A stretch of 64,000 nucleotides of DNA from Bacteriovoracaceae bacterium (GCA_947377285.1 CANCFT010000010.1:1-64000), one strand, 5' to 3'; shown: positions 52,186 to 63,005, counted from the stretch's first letter. Notes: a model not told the origin generated them from the sequence alone. Made by a program: numbers and translations.

Positions 52186-53403
52186 TTATTTATGAAGTGA
52201 GTTAGCATCAATCAGTGGAACGACAACCGAAAAGACGATAAACGCTACAACCATACCCATTATTATCATCATTATAGGTTCTAACACGGATGTAAGTCCA
52301 CTAAGTTTTGTATTGACCTGATTTTCATAATTTTCAGAAACAATTTTTAACATTGGTTCTAATTCCCCAGATTTTTCGCCGAGCTTTATCATATGCGTAA
52401 CCATTGACGGAAAAAGTTGGGATTTAATAAGTGGTCCAGTAATTGAAGACCCTTCGGAGATACTAATCCTGGCTTCATCAACTGCCTTTTTCATATGAAC
52501 ATTAGAGACTAAATTGGCTACGATTTTCATCGAAGCTAAAATAGGAACACCTGATAAAAGTAGTGTCGCTAAGGTTGAACAAAAACGGCTGACATTAATC
52601 ATCGTAATAATTTCACCAACTATGGGAAGTCTTAAAACTAATGAATCAAATTGTGATCGACCATTTTCTGTTTTTATATATCTCTTCGTAAAAATGACCG
52701 AAGCTACTGAGCCTATGATCACCGCCCACCAGTAATTGAGCAAAAAATTTGAAATCCAAATACAAATCTTTGTTTGAATAGGCAATTCTTTTTTCATGCT
52801 CACAAAAATCTTGGTTATTTTTGGAATGACGACCACAAAAATAATCCCAATCATTAGACTACCTGCGGCCATCATGACAACAGGGTAGGTCATGGCACCT
52901 TTGATTTTATTTTTGAGTTGTAATTGGCTTTCTGTAAAGTCGGCCAATTTTAAAAGGACTACTTCTAATGTTCCCGAAGTTTCGCCGGCATCGACCATAT
53001 TGACATAAACATTATCAAAAATTTTAGGGTAATCTGAAAGAGCTTTAGCTAAAGATGACCCTTCGTTAACTTTTTGTCTAATTTCAGAAAGTGTAATTTT
53101 AAGTCGTGGGTTATCTGTTTGATCAACGAGGGCAGTGAAAGCTTCGACAACTTGAATTTTAGCTTTTAAAAGAGTGGCCAGCTGTCTAGTCATCAAAGAA
53201 AGATCGGCAATTGAAACTGAGTTTCCAAAGTTTATTCCAGCGGCATTTTTTTTCATACTGCTAGAAGTTTGCTCATTAATTTCAATGAGCATTATTCCCA
53301 TAGCTTTTGCTCTGGTTTTAGATGCCGTCAAGTTATCAGCACTAAGAGTACCTTTAACTTCTTTACCTGATTTATCTAGACCTTTATAATTAAAAATTGC
53401 CAT
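52186..53403 (-). CDS. gspF: Type II secretion inner-membrane protein GspF
   Basis: 405 residues, the usual length. It has two repeated T2SSF domains (about 65-190 and 270-395) and three membrane helices. LMTRQLATLLKAKIQVVEAF and FCSTLATLLLSGVPILASM are the repeats, and GEKSGELEPML is typical near the end. It anchors the platform and contacts GspE. It lies 11 bases after gspE. Confidence 0.95.
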   Translation of the reverse strand: MAIFNYKGLDKSGKEVKGTLSADNLTASKTRAKAMGIMLIEINEQTSSSMKKNAAGINFGNSVSIADLSLMTRQLATLLKAKIQVVEAFTALVDQTDNPRLKITLSEIRQKVNEGSSLAKALSDYPKIFDNVYVNMVDAGETSGTLEVVLLKLADFTESQLQLKNKIKGAMTYPVVMMAAGSLMIGIIFVVVIPKITKIFVSMKKELPIQTKICIWISNFLLNYWWAVIIGSVASVIFTKRYIKTENGRSQFDSLVLRLPIVGEIITMINVSRFCSTLATLLLSGVPILASMKIVANLVSNVHMKKAVDEARISISEGSSITGPLIKSQLFPSMVTHMIKLGEKSGELEPMLKIVSENYENQVNTKLSGLTSVLEPIMMIIMGMVVAFIVFSVVVPLIDANSLHK

Positions 53404-53414
53404 TAATTTTGACC

Positions 53415-55169
53415 TTAGTGCTGTTCTTCATCTTCTTCGTTAATTGCTCTTACCATTTCTTCAACTGAAGTTATGCCTTTAAAAACTTTTTCCAAAGCAT
53501 CTTGTCTTAAAGATTTCATGCCATTTTTAATGGCCATTTTTTTTAAAGTCGTAGAATCAACTTTTTTTAATATTAATGGGCGAATATCATCTGTGATAAT
53601 TAATAACTCAGCAACAACAGTCATTCCAGAATAGCCTAGGTAATTACACTTTGGGCACCCTTTTGCTTTGCTTAAGTGGGTTCCTTCGGGCATCGATTGG
53701 ACATCGAGAATTTGATAATCATAATCAGTAGGTGGGTATGATTCTTTACAATGAACACAAAGGACTTGAATCAATCGTTGAGCTAGGACTGCTGTCAATG
53801 AAGATGCAATCATAAATGGCTGGACACCCATATCTATTAAACGGTTCGGAGCAGATGAAGCGTCGTTCGTGTGAATTGTTGAAAGAACAAAGTGGCCCGT
53901 AATAGAAGCTTGGATTGCATTCTCTGCAGTTTCCAAATCTCGGGTTTCTCCAACCATTATGACATCAGGGTTTTGACGAAGAATCGATCGTAGCGCTCGA
54001 GCAAAGGTTAGGTCAATTTTATGATTAACTTGAATTTGAGAAATACCTGCCATTTCAATTTCTACTGGATCTTCAACTGTGATAATCATTTTATCAGGAG
54101 TATTGATCCGTTCAAGCATTGCAAATAGTGTAGTTGTTTTACCATGTCCTGTTGGTCCAGAAACATAGACGACTCCGTGTTTTCTTTTAGAGAGTTCATC
54201 AAGTGTTCTTAAAACTTGTCCATGAAATCCTAAGTTTTCAAGAGTTGCTACGCTATTAGATTTTTCTAAAATACGCATTACGATTCGTTCACCATTCTGG
54301 ATAGGAACGACCGAGACCCTTATATCAATATCTTTACCGGCCATTTTAATTTTAATACGACCATCTTGAGGAAGTCGCTTTTCAGCGATATCCATAGATT
54401 TGGTCATAACTTTTAAACGCGAAGTAACAGATGCTTGGGTTTTTATAGGCTGGCGTAATATTTCTCGCATAACTCGATTGACTCGAAAGCGGTAAACAAC
54501 ATCTTTTTCATAGGGTTCAATATGGATATCAGAAGCTCGCTCTTTTATTGCGCGAAAAATAATTGAGTTCACAAAACGAATAACTGGAGCTTCGTCAGCA
54601 CCTGCTTCTAAGATATCGATTGGTCCATCTAAGTCTAGGTTTTCATCGAAATCGCCTTCGATAGAATCAACCACATTGCGATTAGCTTTTTCATAGACTC
54701 GGTTAATCGCATCTTGAACTTTTAGAGGAGAAGAGACGACTAGTTTGACTTCTTTTTTAAAAATTTCTTGAATGTCATTAATGGCATCAAAATTAAATGG
54801 ATCTGTCATGACGACCGTTACGCTGAAGTCTGTCGCTAAAATAGGCAGGACTTCATGTTGTTTAGCATAATTAATATTAATATTCATTGTGAGGTTTGGG
54901 TCGATTTCATCTATTTTAATATCATTAATATAGGGGATATCAACTTGGTGACAAATGACTTTAGTAATATCGTGAGAGTGAATATAATTTTTCTTTAAAA
55001 GGATTTCTCCTAAAAGCATTCCAGATTCTTGCTGAATTTCTAAAGCTTCTTGCAGCTGCTCATTAGTCAAACTTGTATATTTTAAAAGGAGATCCCCAAT
55101 GCGCTCCCGGGTAATTTCTCCATTTAAATCATTCTCATCTATTTGTTCTTTATCTGAATTTATTTTCAC
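53415..55169 (-). CDS. gspE: Type II secretion ATPase GspE
   Basis: 584 residues. N-terminal N1E-like domain (20-150) and ATPase core. Walker A GPTGHGKTTT spans 338-347, where His replaces the usual Ser. Walker B DVIMVGETRD is near 402-411, with Thr where EIRD is usual. The Asp box holds VEDPVE, and the His box TGHFVLSTIHTND. The zinc Cys are C471, C474, C505 and C508. It drives pseudopilus assembly from the cytoplasm. It starts 20 bases after gspD. Confidence 0.95.
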   Translation of the reverse strand: MKINSDKEQIDENDLNGEITRERIGDLLLKYTSLTNEQLQEALEIQQESGMLLGEILLKKNYIHSHDITKVICHQVDIPYINDIKIDEIDPNLTMNININYAKQHEVLPILATDFSVTVVMTDPFNFDAINDIQEIFKKEVKLVVSSPLKVQDAINRVYEKANRNVVDSIEGDFDENLDLDGPIDILEAGADEAPVIRFVNSIIFRAIKERASDIHIEPYEKDVVYRFRVNRVMREILRQPIKTQASVTSRLKVMTKSMDIAEKRLPQDGRIKIKMAGKDIDIRVSVVPIQNGERIVMRILEKSNSVATLENLGFHGQVLRTLDELSKRKHGVVYVSGPTGHGKTTTLFAMLERINTPDKMIITVEDPVEIEMAGISQIQVNHKIDLTFARALRSILRQNPDVIMVGETRDLETAENAIQASITGHFVLSTIHTNDASSAPNRLIDMGVQPFMIASSLTAVLAQRLIQVLCVHCKESYPPTDYDYQILDVQSMPEGTHLSKAKGCPKCNYLGYSGMTVVAELLIITDDIRPLILKKVDSTTLKKMAIKNGMKSLRQDALEKVFKGITSVEEMVRAINEEDEEQH

Positions 55170-55189
55170 CTTTTACTCCGCATCTTAAT

Positions 55190-57733
55190 CTATTGTACTG
55201 TGCTGGCAGGTGTCTTTTCATTCGCATTCTGAATGATTTGCTGATAGTCGGGTGCATCGATTTGTGGAGATGCAGCCTCGTTATTTTTATCAGCTTCTAT
55301 TCCTTGGCTTTCAGGCAATTGGTTTCTCTCTTTATATTTTGAAGTTTCAGCTGTGTCATAGAGAGGTCCTTGACCTTGCTTTTTTGCCTTGTCGTATAAT
55401 CCTTTAACTGTTGTTCCAAATGGATCTTCACCTGTTAAAGAATTTTTTAAGTGCGCTTGTCTTCTGTTTAGAAGATCTTTCACATTTTCAGAATTACCTT
55501 TTTCATATGGTGCTAAAATTTTTGGAGTCATGAAAAATAGTAAATTAACTTTCTCGACGGACTTTTCGGTATTTTTAAATAACCAACCTAAAACAGGGAT
55601 GTCTCCCAAAAGTGGAACTTTGTTAACCGTATTCGTTTCTTTATCTCTCATTAAACCACCCATGGCGATGGTATCCTTATCACGGACCACAACTGTTGTT
55701 GCGAGTGAGCGTATAACAGTACCAACACCACCACCGGCATTACTTGCCAAAGGTCGGTTGGAGAAATCTTCAATTTTTTGGTCGATTTTTAATTTAATAA
55801 ATCGAGTAGCTTTATTAATTTGTGGAGTAATTTTTAGAGATAAAGTCACTGTTTGTAGTTTACTTGAAGTCTGAGAACCCGTTGGTGTATTGGTCGTTTC
55901 TGTCGTTGGAACTTTTTCACCACTTTCAAATTGGCCTTCGACATTATCGAGAGTTAAAATTTGGGGAGTTGCTAGGACATTAGTCCCATTCAAATTAGCT
56001 ATTGCACTGATTAATCCATTCACAGAATTGACAGTAATATTAGTTCCACCAGGTCCTGGAACACTATATGAATGTCCAATTCCACCACCAACAAAAAGTC
56101 CAGAAAGACTTGTGATATTATTAGTGAGTAGAGCAGTTAAGTCACCTTGGTTTCCAGTACCAACTTTTTGAAGTGACCCAGCACCTGTGGCCCCTAATAT
56201 AGTCACCCCAAATTTATTAAGCTTACTAACTTGAGTCTCCATCATTAAGCCTTCAACGTAAACTTGATCGCGTGGAATATCTAATTTAGAAATAACAGCT
56301 TTCACTGTTTCATAATCAGTAGGTGAAGCAGTGACGACTAAAGCGTTGTTGTCTTTATCAGCAGTAATTTTTACTTCACTATTAAATAGTGTTTCTGTTG
56401 TTGCAGTATTACTAGTTGGAGAAGCAAATCTTGTTAATCCACCAAGGCCGCCAGCTTTAGGGACATTTCCAACCAAAGAAGAAAGTGTTTTAGATAAAGC
56501 TTCAGAGTCCCCATAGTTTAGGTAGTAAACATGAATTTGCCCAGAACCAGCGGCGACAATTTTGACATCTAATTTTAAAATGAGATCGCGAAGCTCACGA
56601 GCACCATCAGAATTTGCCATAGCAATAATAGAGTTAGTTCTAGGTTCTGCAATAATTCGAGATATATTGACTTGAGAAGTTTGTCCTGTGGTACTAGAAG
56701 TTTTGAATTTATTGTCAGCAGCATTTCCTTTTAAAATTTTATCTAGAAGTCCTGCAATTTCTTGTGCCGAAGAGTTTTTAACTTTTATAATTTGCAGAGA
56801 CTCTTCGTGGCCAGGAATATCGATAAATTTAATAAGTTTCATCAATCGATTAATATGCGTTCCCGTTTCTTGGACGATGACAGTGTTCGTTTGCTTGATT
56901 TCAATGATACGTCCATAGCGAGACATAAATGGTCTAAATGAATTGGCAACTTCTCTTGAGTTTACATATTTAAGCGGAATAATTTGCATCACATAATTTT
57001 CAGTATTAGGGGTGTAAGTTCCCGTATACATCGTAGTAGGAGAGTAACGAATATCGCGGTTGTTAACGATGGTGTAATAGGCACCAGTTTTTACCAGAGA
57101 ATATCCATTTATACTTAACGCCTGAAGGTAAGCTTTCCAAGCATCTCCAATGGTAATTGGAGTTGGAGAGGAAATAGAAATCTTTCCTTTGATGTCTTTG
57201 TCAAGAATGAGGTTTAATCCAGTAAGTTTTTGCATGTGTTTTGTAAGATCAAGAATTGAAACGTTAGGAAAATCAAAACTAGTCACTACTTCTGGTCCAA
57301 ATGCAGTTTCGGGATTTAAGTTTACGTATTTTTTATCAATCTTATTAGGTTTAACTCCCTTAGCACCAGGTCTGCCAAACGTATCTGGTCCAGAATTTTC
57401 ATTATCTCCTAAAGCGTTTGAGCCATCTGCCTCACCGCTGGTGTCGCCACCTTCTTCACCACCAGAGCTTTCATCATCTGATTGGACAAAATTTGTAGTG
57501 TCTTTTAAAAGTGATTTTGCCGATTTACTGGTATCAGGAATACTTATACTTTCGGGAGTCATCGCGCTATTTTTTTTAATTGGGGAAGACGCTTTAGTTT
57601 TACTAAATTTAGTTTTACTTTTGTATTTATCAAATTGTGCCATAACATCAGGTGATAATCCGGCACTCAAAATCAGCGTTGCTGAGAGTACTGGTGAGAG
57701 CCATCGAATATTGCTCATTTCAATTTTTTTCAT
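55190..57733 (-). CDS. gspD: Type II secretin GspD
   Basis: 847 residues. The signal peptide is about 1-32 (VLSATLILSAGLSPDVMA-QF). A Ser/Gly/Asp-rich linker (about 35-135) precedes N0 to N3 domains and the secretin core near 480-730. VPLLGDIPVLGWLFKNTEKS marks the core and is well conserved. A Gln/Lys-rich tail of about 95 residues follows, probably the S-domain region. It forms the outer-membrane channel. The C-terminal extension and acidic linker are longer than usual. Confidence 0.95.
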   Translation of the reverse strand: MKKIEMSNIRWLSPVLSATLILSAGLSPDVMAQFDKYKSKTKFSKTKASSPIKKNSAMTPESISIPDTSKSAKSLLKDTTNFVQSDDESSGGEEGGDTSGEADGSNALGDNENSGPDTFGRPGAKGVKPNKIDKKYVNLNPETAFGPEVVTSFDFPNVSILDLTKHMQKLTGLNLILDKDIKGKISISSPTPITIGDAWKAYLQALSINGYSLVKTGAYYTIVNNRDIRYSPTTMYTGTYTPNTENYVMQIIPLKYVNSREVANSFRPFMSRYGRIIEIKQTNTVIVQETGTHINRLMKLIKFIDIPGHEESLQIIKVKNSSAQEIAGLLDKILKGNAADNKFKTSSTTGQTSQVNISRIIAEPRTNSIIAMANSDGARELRDLILKLDVKIVAAGSGQIHVYYLNYGDSEALSKTLSSLVGNVPKAGGLGGLTRFASPTSNTATTETLFNSEVKITADKDNNALVVTASPTDYETVKAVISKLDIPRDQVYVEGLMMETQVSKLNKFGVTILGATGAGSLQKVGTGNQGDLTALLTNNITSLSGLFVGGGIGHSYSVPGPGGTNITVNSVNGLISAIANLNGTNVLATPQILTLDNVEGQFESGEKVPTTETTNTPTGSQTSSKLQTVTLSLKITPQINKATRFIKLKIDQKIEDFSNRPLASNAGGGVGTVIRSLATTVVVRDKDTIAMGGLMRDKETNTVNKVPLLGDIPVLGWLFKNTEKSVEKVNLLFFMTPKILAPYEKGNSENVKDLLNRRQAHLKNSLTGEDPFGTTVKGLYDKAKKQGQGPLYDTAETSKYKERNQLPESQGIEADKNNEAASPQIDAPDYQQIIQNANEKTPASTVQ

Positions 57734-57760
57734 TAGAATCCTTATTATTGATAAATTCTT

Positions 57761-59197
57761 TTATTCAAATCCATAATCTAAATTTTCGGACATACCATTT
57801 CTTGTCAAGCCAATTTGGAATTGATCAATTTCTTTGATTCGTCCAAGTAGGCCCATTAATTCATTTAAATTCTCAATCTTTTTTCCATTGATATTACAGA
57901 TAATATCGTTTTCTTGAATATTGAGTTGTGAGTAAAGGCTTCCTGCAACGACCTCAGTCATTTTAAAACATAACGAACCATCTGGATTAGTAATTTGTAC
58001 TGCTTTGGCCTGTGTGAGGACATCACTCATATTTGTTATCATAGAATCACGGAATGCTCTTTTGATTTTAAAGCTATTGCCAGAATTTTTAATATTTGGA
58101 TTAGAACTCTTGAAGAGAGATTTACCAGCTTTTGCAGAAATAATATTTAAATTTGGCATTGGTGTTTCTGGTTCAGCATCTGTTATTGCATATTCACAGT
58201 CACCCGTTTGTAGATTTTTTAAAATGAGTTTCATTCTATTTATCTTTGAAATTTCGGCCATCTGATCTACTTTTTCACCTTCGCGAACGTTTGTAAGTTC
58301 TGAACTTCCACGAATTTGAACTGAAGCGACAGATTTAACTGAATCTTGTAAGACAATTGTATCTAAGAGTTTAATTTGAAGTGACGTTGGTCTATCTGCA
58401 TCGAGACAAATGATACTATCAATATCTTTTTTAGCGCTAACAAGGTCAGCAGATTTGTCACTGTCTTTAGCATTGAAAAGATTTGTTGCAGTAATTTTAT
58501 TTAAATCTTGTATCGTTGTATCTACTTTTTCTAGAGGAATTGAAATTGTAGAACGAGCGCTTTTAGTTACTGGGGGAGAATTACTTATAAATAAAGCAAA
58601 TGTTTTTCCAAGCATATAAGTTATTACAAAAACTAAAAGAATAATAAATCCACCATGCACTTTCCCTCTGGTATATGGGGAAAAAACGCGTAGTACAAAA
58701 TCATTCCAACTAAATTTGTCTAGACTCTTAATTGCTGATTTGCCGGACAATGTATTTTTAAATTTCTTGGTAATTTCTTGTGAGTCAAATTTGGGAAAAC
58801 TAAATTTATTTTTCTTTTTATCTTCAGGATTAGAAAATTTCATTTCTTCAAATTTAAATTTATTTGGTGCTTCGGTTACTGTGTCAGCTTCCTGGTTGAT
58901 TTTACTTTCATTTTCCAGCGCTGATTCTTGAAGTTGTTTCTGGTATTTATTTAAATTGAAGTCCCCCAGAGTTTTTTCAGCAAATTCTTCAGGACTTTCT
59001 TTGGATTCATAAATTGAATGTGAAGCTGTGGGATCGGCAGGTAAGCCAGGACTTGATTCATTATGTTTTATTTCTGTTAATTTGGTAACATCATGGATTT
59101 TAACTTCAGAATGAGTTTTATTGGGATTTTGATTTTCAGGTTCCACTGATTTGGATTTTTTAAAGCGATCGAGAAAACCAAATGTAAACTTTTTCAT
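57761..59197 (-). CDS. gspC: Type II secretion protein GspC, long N-terminus
   Basis: 478 residues; typical GspC has about 270-300. A long cytoplasmic Lys/Glu-rich extension (1-178), predicted disordered, precedes the single membrane helix (about 180-203; FIILLVFVITYMLGK). The periplasmic HR domain follows (IKLLDTIVLQDSVKSVASVQI), and a C-terminal PDZ domain from about 390 has SLYSQLNIQENDIICNINGKKI. It links GspD to the inner-membrane platform. First gene of the operon, with a 230-base leader (59198-59430). Confidence 0.88.
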   Translation of the reverse strand: MKKFTFGFLDRFKKSKSVEPENQNPNKTHSEVKIHDVTKLTEIKHNESSPGLPADPTASHSIYESKESPEEFAEKTLGDFNLNKYQKQLQESALENESKINQEADTVTEAPNKFKFEEMKFSNPEDKKKNKFSFPKFDSQEITKKFKNTLSGKSAIKSLDKFSWNDFVLRVFSPYTRGKVHGGFIILLVFVITYMLGKTFALFISNSPPVTKSARSTISIPLEKVDTTIQDLNKITATNLFNAKDSDKSADLVSAKKDIDSIICLDADRPTSLQIKLLDTIVLQDSVKSVASVQIRGSSELTNVREGEKVDQMAEISKINRMKLILKNLQTGDCEYAITDAEPETPMPNLNIISAKAGKSLFKSSNPNIKNSGNSFKIKRAFRDSMITNMSDVLTQAKAVQITNPDGSLCFKMTEVVAGSLYSQLNIQENDIICNINGKKIENLNELMGLLGRIKEIDQFQIGLTRNGMSENLDYGFE

Positions 59198-59430
59198 ATT
59201 TTTTTAACTTCATGTTAAATTAGATTCGATTCTATTCAAATCCAAAGTCACCTTCCATGGTGGAGCTTTTTATTGTTATTATACCATTCTAAGAACATAG
59301 GCCATTCACAGCAAGTAAATTATGAATATAAATATACCCGATTAAAACATGTGGTTTTGTGTTTTGCTTTCCTTTTAGAAAAGATTGAGTATTCTATTAT
59401 TAATTATACTCCAAATAAAGGTGATTAAAA

Positions 59431-61200
59431 ATGGCAAGTAATGATTCAAGTAACTTTCATTCAGTAGTAGGTGGATTTTTTTTCGGAGAAATAAATGAAA
59501 GTTTAGTTTTTCCATTTCCCCATTTTTCAGATTCACAAGTTGAAGTGGCCAAAGAAATGACTTCAGCGATTGATCAATTTGCTAAAAACAATATTAATGG
59601 CGAAAAATTTGATACTGAATCCCATATCCCTGATGACGTAATAAAAGGGTTGGGGGAGATGGGATTATTAGGTCTCGCAGTTCCAGAAGAATTAGGCGGT
59701 CTTGGATTAGATTATACACTTTATTGCCGAGTGTTTGCTCAAGTTGCTTCATACGATGCTTCAGTTGCAACAATGGTTGGAGCTCATCAATCAATTGGTT
59801 ACCGAGCACTTATTAATGAAGGAAATGATGTTCAAAAAAAGAAATGGCTACCATTGCTCGCCACTGGAAAAGTAATTGCTGCTTTTTGTTTAACTGAACC
59901 TGGTTCTGGTTCTGACGCTTATTCAATCAAAACAAAAGCTTTTGAAAATAGTGATGGAACCTATACAATTACAGGGCAAAAATTATGGATCACCAACGGC
60001 GGTTTAGCTGGGTTTTATTCTGTGTTTTGTAAAACAGATCATGTTGTAGATGGCAAAAATGTGGAAAAAATTTCCTGTTTTATTGTCGAAAAAGAACGAG
60101 ATGGAATTTCTTTTGGTGAAAAAGAAAATAAAATGGGTATTAGAGGAAGTGAAACACGGGCAGTTTATTTTGATAAGGTTATTGTACCAAAAGAAAATTT
60201 GCTTGGCGAAAAAGGACATGGATTTAAAATTGCCATGAATGTTTTAAACTCTGGAAGGCTTTCACTAGGAGCTGGATGTGTTGCCGGAATGAAAACGATT
60301 CTTAGACATGCAACAGAACACGCAACAAATAGAAAGCAGTTTGATAGACCTATTGCTGAATTTGGATTAGTGCAATCAAAACTGGCAAAGATGGCCGAGA
60401 TGACTTATGCCACAGAAAGTGTTGTGTATTTATCAACAGGCAATATGACAAAAGGCATGAATGATTACTATATGGAGACCGCTGTTTGTAAAGTATTTGG
60501 ATCTGAATGTCTTTGGCAAACGATTGATATGGGAATGCAAATTGCTGCTGGTAACGGGTATATGAAAGAATATCCTTATGAAAGAATCATGAGGGACTCA
60601 AGAATTCAATTAATTTTTGAAGGGACAAATGAAATTCTTCGTTGCTTACTTGCTCTTTCTGGCGTGCGAGGACCTTCTGAAGATATGAAAGAATTGGGGA
60701 AAATTTCTGAAGTTTCTTCTGCTCTTCAGGATCCTATTAAATCATTGGGTGTATTTACCAAATTTGCCCGCAAAAGAATTTCTAATATGATGGGGTCTAA
60801 ACAATTAACAAAAGCACACCCTGAATTAAAAGAACAAGCAGAAAAATTTTCTTCTTGTTTAGGGAAATTTGCTATAGCTGTAGAAGATTCATTAATTAAA
60901 TACGGTAAAAAAATTATCGATAACGAGCTTCCGCAAGGCAGACTGGCAGATATGGTAATTGATTTATATGTTATGTGTGCTGTTATTTCTCGAACGACCG
61001 CCATTTTAAATAGTTCAAAAGCTAATCAAGAGCAAAAAGATTATGTGTTAAGAATGACAAAGCAAATTTGCAAAGATGCTCGTCGAAGATTTACTCGTAA
61101 TGCAAAAAGCATGACTTCAAATAGCGACAAGACAGTTATTAAAATTTCTGAATCGGTTGTCAAATTTGGAGGATATGGGCTTGATATTATCGATTTCTAA
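59431..61200 (+). CDS. Acyl-CoA dehydrogenase, long VLCAD/ACAD9-like
   Basis: 589 residues. FAD-dependent first step of fatty-acid beta-oxidation. It has an N-terminal extension, then LGLLGLAVPEELGGLGLDY, AAFCLTEPGSGSDA and WITNGGLAGFYSVFC, MGIRGSETRAVYFD, and the catalytic base Glu in QLIFEGTNEILRCLLAL. A C-terminal helical domain of about 180 residues resembles very-long-chain types. AAAGGTGA lies 8 bases before the ATG. It is cytoplasmic or membrane-linked. Its end overlaps the next lipoprotein gene. Confidence 0.93.
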   Translation: MASNDSSNFHSVVGGFFFGEINESLVFPFPHFSDSQVEVAKEMTSAIDQFAKNNINGEKFDTESHIPDDVIKGLGEMGLLGLAVPEELGGLGLDYTLYCRVFAQVASYDASVATMVGAHQSIGYRALINEGNDVQKKKWLPLLATGKVIAAFCLTEPGSGSDAYSIKTKAFENSDGTYTITGQKLWITNGGLAGFYSVFCKTDHVVDGKNVEKISCFIVEKERDGISFGEKENKMGIRGSETRAVYFDKVIVPKENLLGEKGHGFKIAMNVLNSGRLSLGAGCVAGMKTILRHATEHATNRKQFDRPIAEFGLVQSKLAKMAEMTYATESVVYLSTGNMTKGMNDYYMETAVCKVFGSECLWQTIDMGMQIAAGNGYMKEYPYERIMRDSRIQLIFEGTNEILRCLLALSGVRGPSEDMKELGKISEVSSALQDPIKSLGVFTKFARKRISNMMGSKQLTKAHPELKEQAEKFSSCLGKFAIAVEDSLIKYGKKIIDNELPQGRLADMVIDLYVMCAVISRTTAILNSSKANQEQKDYVLRMTKQICKDARRRFTRNAKSMTSNSDKTVIKISESVVKFGGYGLDIIDF

Positions 61201-62974
61201 AAATGGCTTTTGTATTTATATTTTTTTACTGGCGGGTTTACTCGCCAGTTGTTCTCATCGCCAAGTGAACAATCTCCCTCTGATAAATCCCTCTTTACCC
61301 CAAAATCCAGTGGTACAACTGCCTCAATTTTCTATGGGGCCAGAAACTCCATCAAAAATTTTTTTAGATAAAACTCGTGAATATGGACTAGAGGGTGTTC
61401 AAGCTGTCCACCTGTATGCAGTCGATGTTAACAACGACGGTTATACTGATTTAGTCACACTCGATGATTATTATGCTGCCCCAAAATTTTATTTTTTTAA
61501 TCCAAAATTAAATAAATTCATTCTTGGCAAAAGTCCATTTGATAGTTTAATCCGCGCGAGTTATTTAAATTTTGTCGATTTAAATCATGATGGAATTTAT
61601 GATTTAATTGTTGGAACTCTTAATCAAAAAACAGAGATGACTCAATACCCAGCTAGGATCTTTAAGGGTGTGATTGAAGGGTCAGGTTTAGAAAAAACAA
61701 TTCACTATAAAGAACAATCTCCACTTCCAACGGGGCTTCTTCCCACTTCAAGTATTGTCGCTTTTGACTATGATCTAGATGGTGAAATTGATTTATTTTT
61801 ATCTAATTGGTTTTCTTTCAAAGATAAATCACCAAAGCCAGTTCCAGATTTATTATTAAAAGGAAATGGATTTAATTTTAGCGATAGTTCAAACGCCTTA
61901 AGAGGCGAATATGATTATAATAAAACTGATAAAGTTTATACCAATGCGACACCTACTTTTGGAGCTTCAATTTGTGATATTGATCAAAATGGTTTTCCAG
62001 ATATTTTAACTTCAAATTCTAATGGCCACTATAATAAATTATGGATGAACTTAGATGGCAAAAATTTTGTCAATTACGGACTTGAGTCTGGATTTGCCGC
62101 AGACGAAGATGGAAATATAGAAACTCATGGCGGTGGTAATTCATTTTTTAATCTCTGTGGAGATTATAATAACGACGGAATTGTTGATGTAGTAGTGGGC
62201 AATATGTCCAAAGATAGCGATCCTGAGTCTCGAGATAAATCTTGTATGCTTTCAGGAACAAGTAAGTCCTTTCCTCCCAAATTTATTCGTTCAGATTTTC
62301 TTCGATCAAGTGAAAAACTTAAATGGTCAGAAGGAGATCACCGTGGAGTCTGGATTGATTATAATTTAGATGGTCTCAATGATTTAATTATTGATAACTC
62401 GGGCTTCCCGCCTGATTCGCGATTAGTTTTTTTTGAACAAGCGACAGACCATGCATACTCTGATAAATCTCGAGAGCTAGGAATTAATATCATGAATCCT
62501 GCGGGGACTGTCACCCTAGATGTAAATAGAGATGGAGTTATGGATTTTATCACAGGCCAAAGTAAAACTCGCGCAGGTGATATAGATAATAGGATTTATC
62601 TTTTTGAAAATCAGACAAAACGCGAAGGCAGAAGTTCTGTTCGTTTCCATCTTCAAGGTAAAAAAAGTAATTTTCATGGACTCTCATCGAGTGTTATATT
62701 AACAACTGATAAAAATGTTCGCTTTTTTAATGTGGAATATAATAGTGGATCCCTACCATCGCAAAATGAAGAAGGTGCTTATTTTGCTTTTAATAGAGAA
62801 AAAGCAAAATCAGTAACTGTTCAGTGGAGTTATGCTGTACCTGATCGGCTTGGTCGGTTGATGCCACTGCAAAAAAAGTATAATTTATCTAAGTTAAAAC
62901 TTTCTGGCGGACATCACGAGCTAAACTTATGTGAAGATGGTCGAATTTTGCCAAGGATGAAAAATTGTAATTAA
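61175..62974 (+). CDS. VCBS/FG-GAP repeat lipoprotein
   Basis: About 599 residues. The N-terminus ends in LLAGLLASCSH, whose LASC is a good lipobox, so it is probably lipidated and at the outer membrane. Start choice is uncertain. ATG 61175 is 2 bases from GGAGG (61168-61172); TTG 61181 has better spacing. Seven Asp-rich calcium-type loops occur: DVNNDGYTD, DLNHDGIYD, DYDLDGEID, DIDQNGFPD, DYNNDGIVD, DYNLDGLND and DVNRDGVMD. They suggest a beta-propeller. The C-terminus (about 490-590) resembles an ASPIC/UnbV domain. It overlaps the dehydrogenase gene by 26 bases. Adhesion or binding is inferred. Confidence 0.75.
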   Translation: MGLILSISKNGFCIYIFLLAGLLASCSHRQVNNLPLINPSLPQNPVVQLPQFSMGPETPSKIFLDKTREYGLEGVQAVHLYAVDVNNDGYTDLVTLDDYYAAPKFYFFNPKLNKFILGKSPFDSLIRASYLNFVDLNHDGIYDLIVGTLNQKTEMTQYPARIFKGVIEGSGLEKTIHYKEQSPLPTGLLPTSSIVAFDYDLDGEIDLFLSNWFSFKDKSPKPVPDLLLKGNGFNFSDSSNALRGEYDYNKTDKVYTNATPTFGASICDIDQNGFPDILTSNSNGHYNKLWMNLDGKNFVNYGLESGFAADEDGNIETHGGGNSFFNLCGDYNNDGIVDVVVGNMSKDSDPESRDKSCMLSGTSKSFPPKFIRSDFLRSSEKLKWSEGDHRGVWIDYNLDGLNDLIIDNSGFPPDSRLVFFEQATDHAYSDKSRELGINIMNPAGTVTLDVNRDGVMDFITGQSKTRAGDIDNRIYLFENQTKREGRSSVRFHLQGKKSNFHGLSSSVILTTDKNVRFFNVEYNSGSLPSQNEEGAYFAFNREKAKSVTVQWSYAVPDRLGRLMPLQKKYNLSKLKLSGGHHELNLCEDGRILPRMKNCN

Positions 62975-63005
62975 AGTTGGCCCATCTACTTGTCGATTAT
63001 ACTTT

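Noticed and set aside
57150-57776. Long forward ORF opposite gspD
   Set aside because: It is antisense to the secretin N-terminal region and has a composition typical of a shadow frame.
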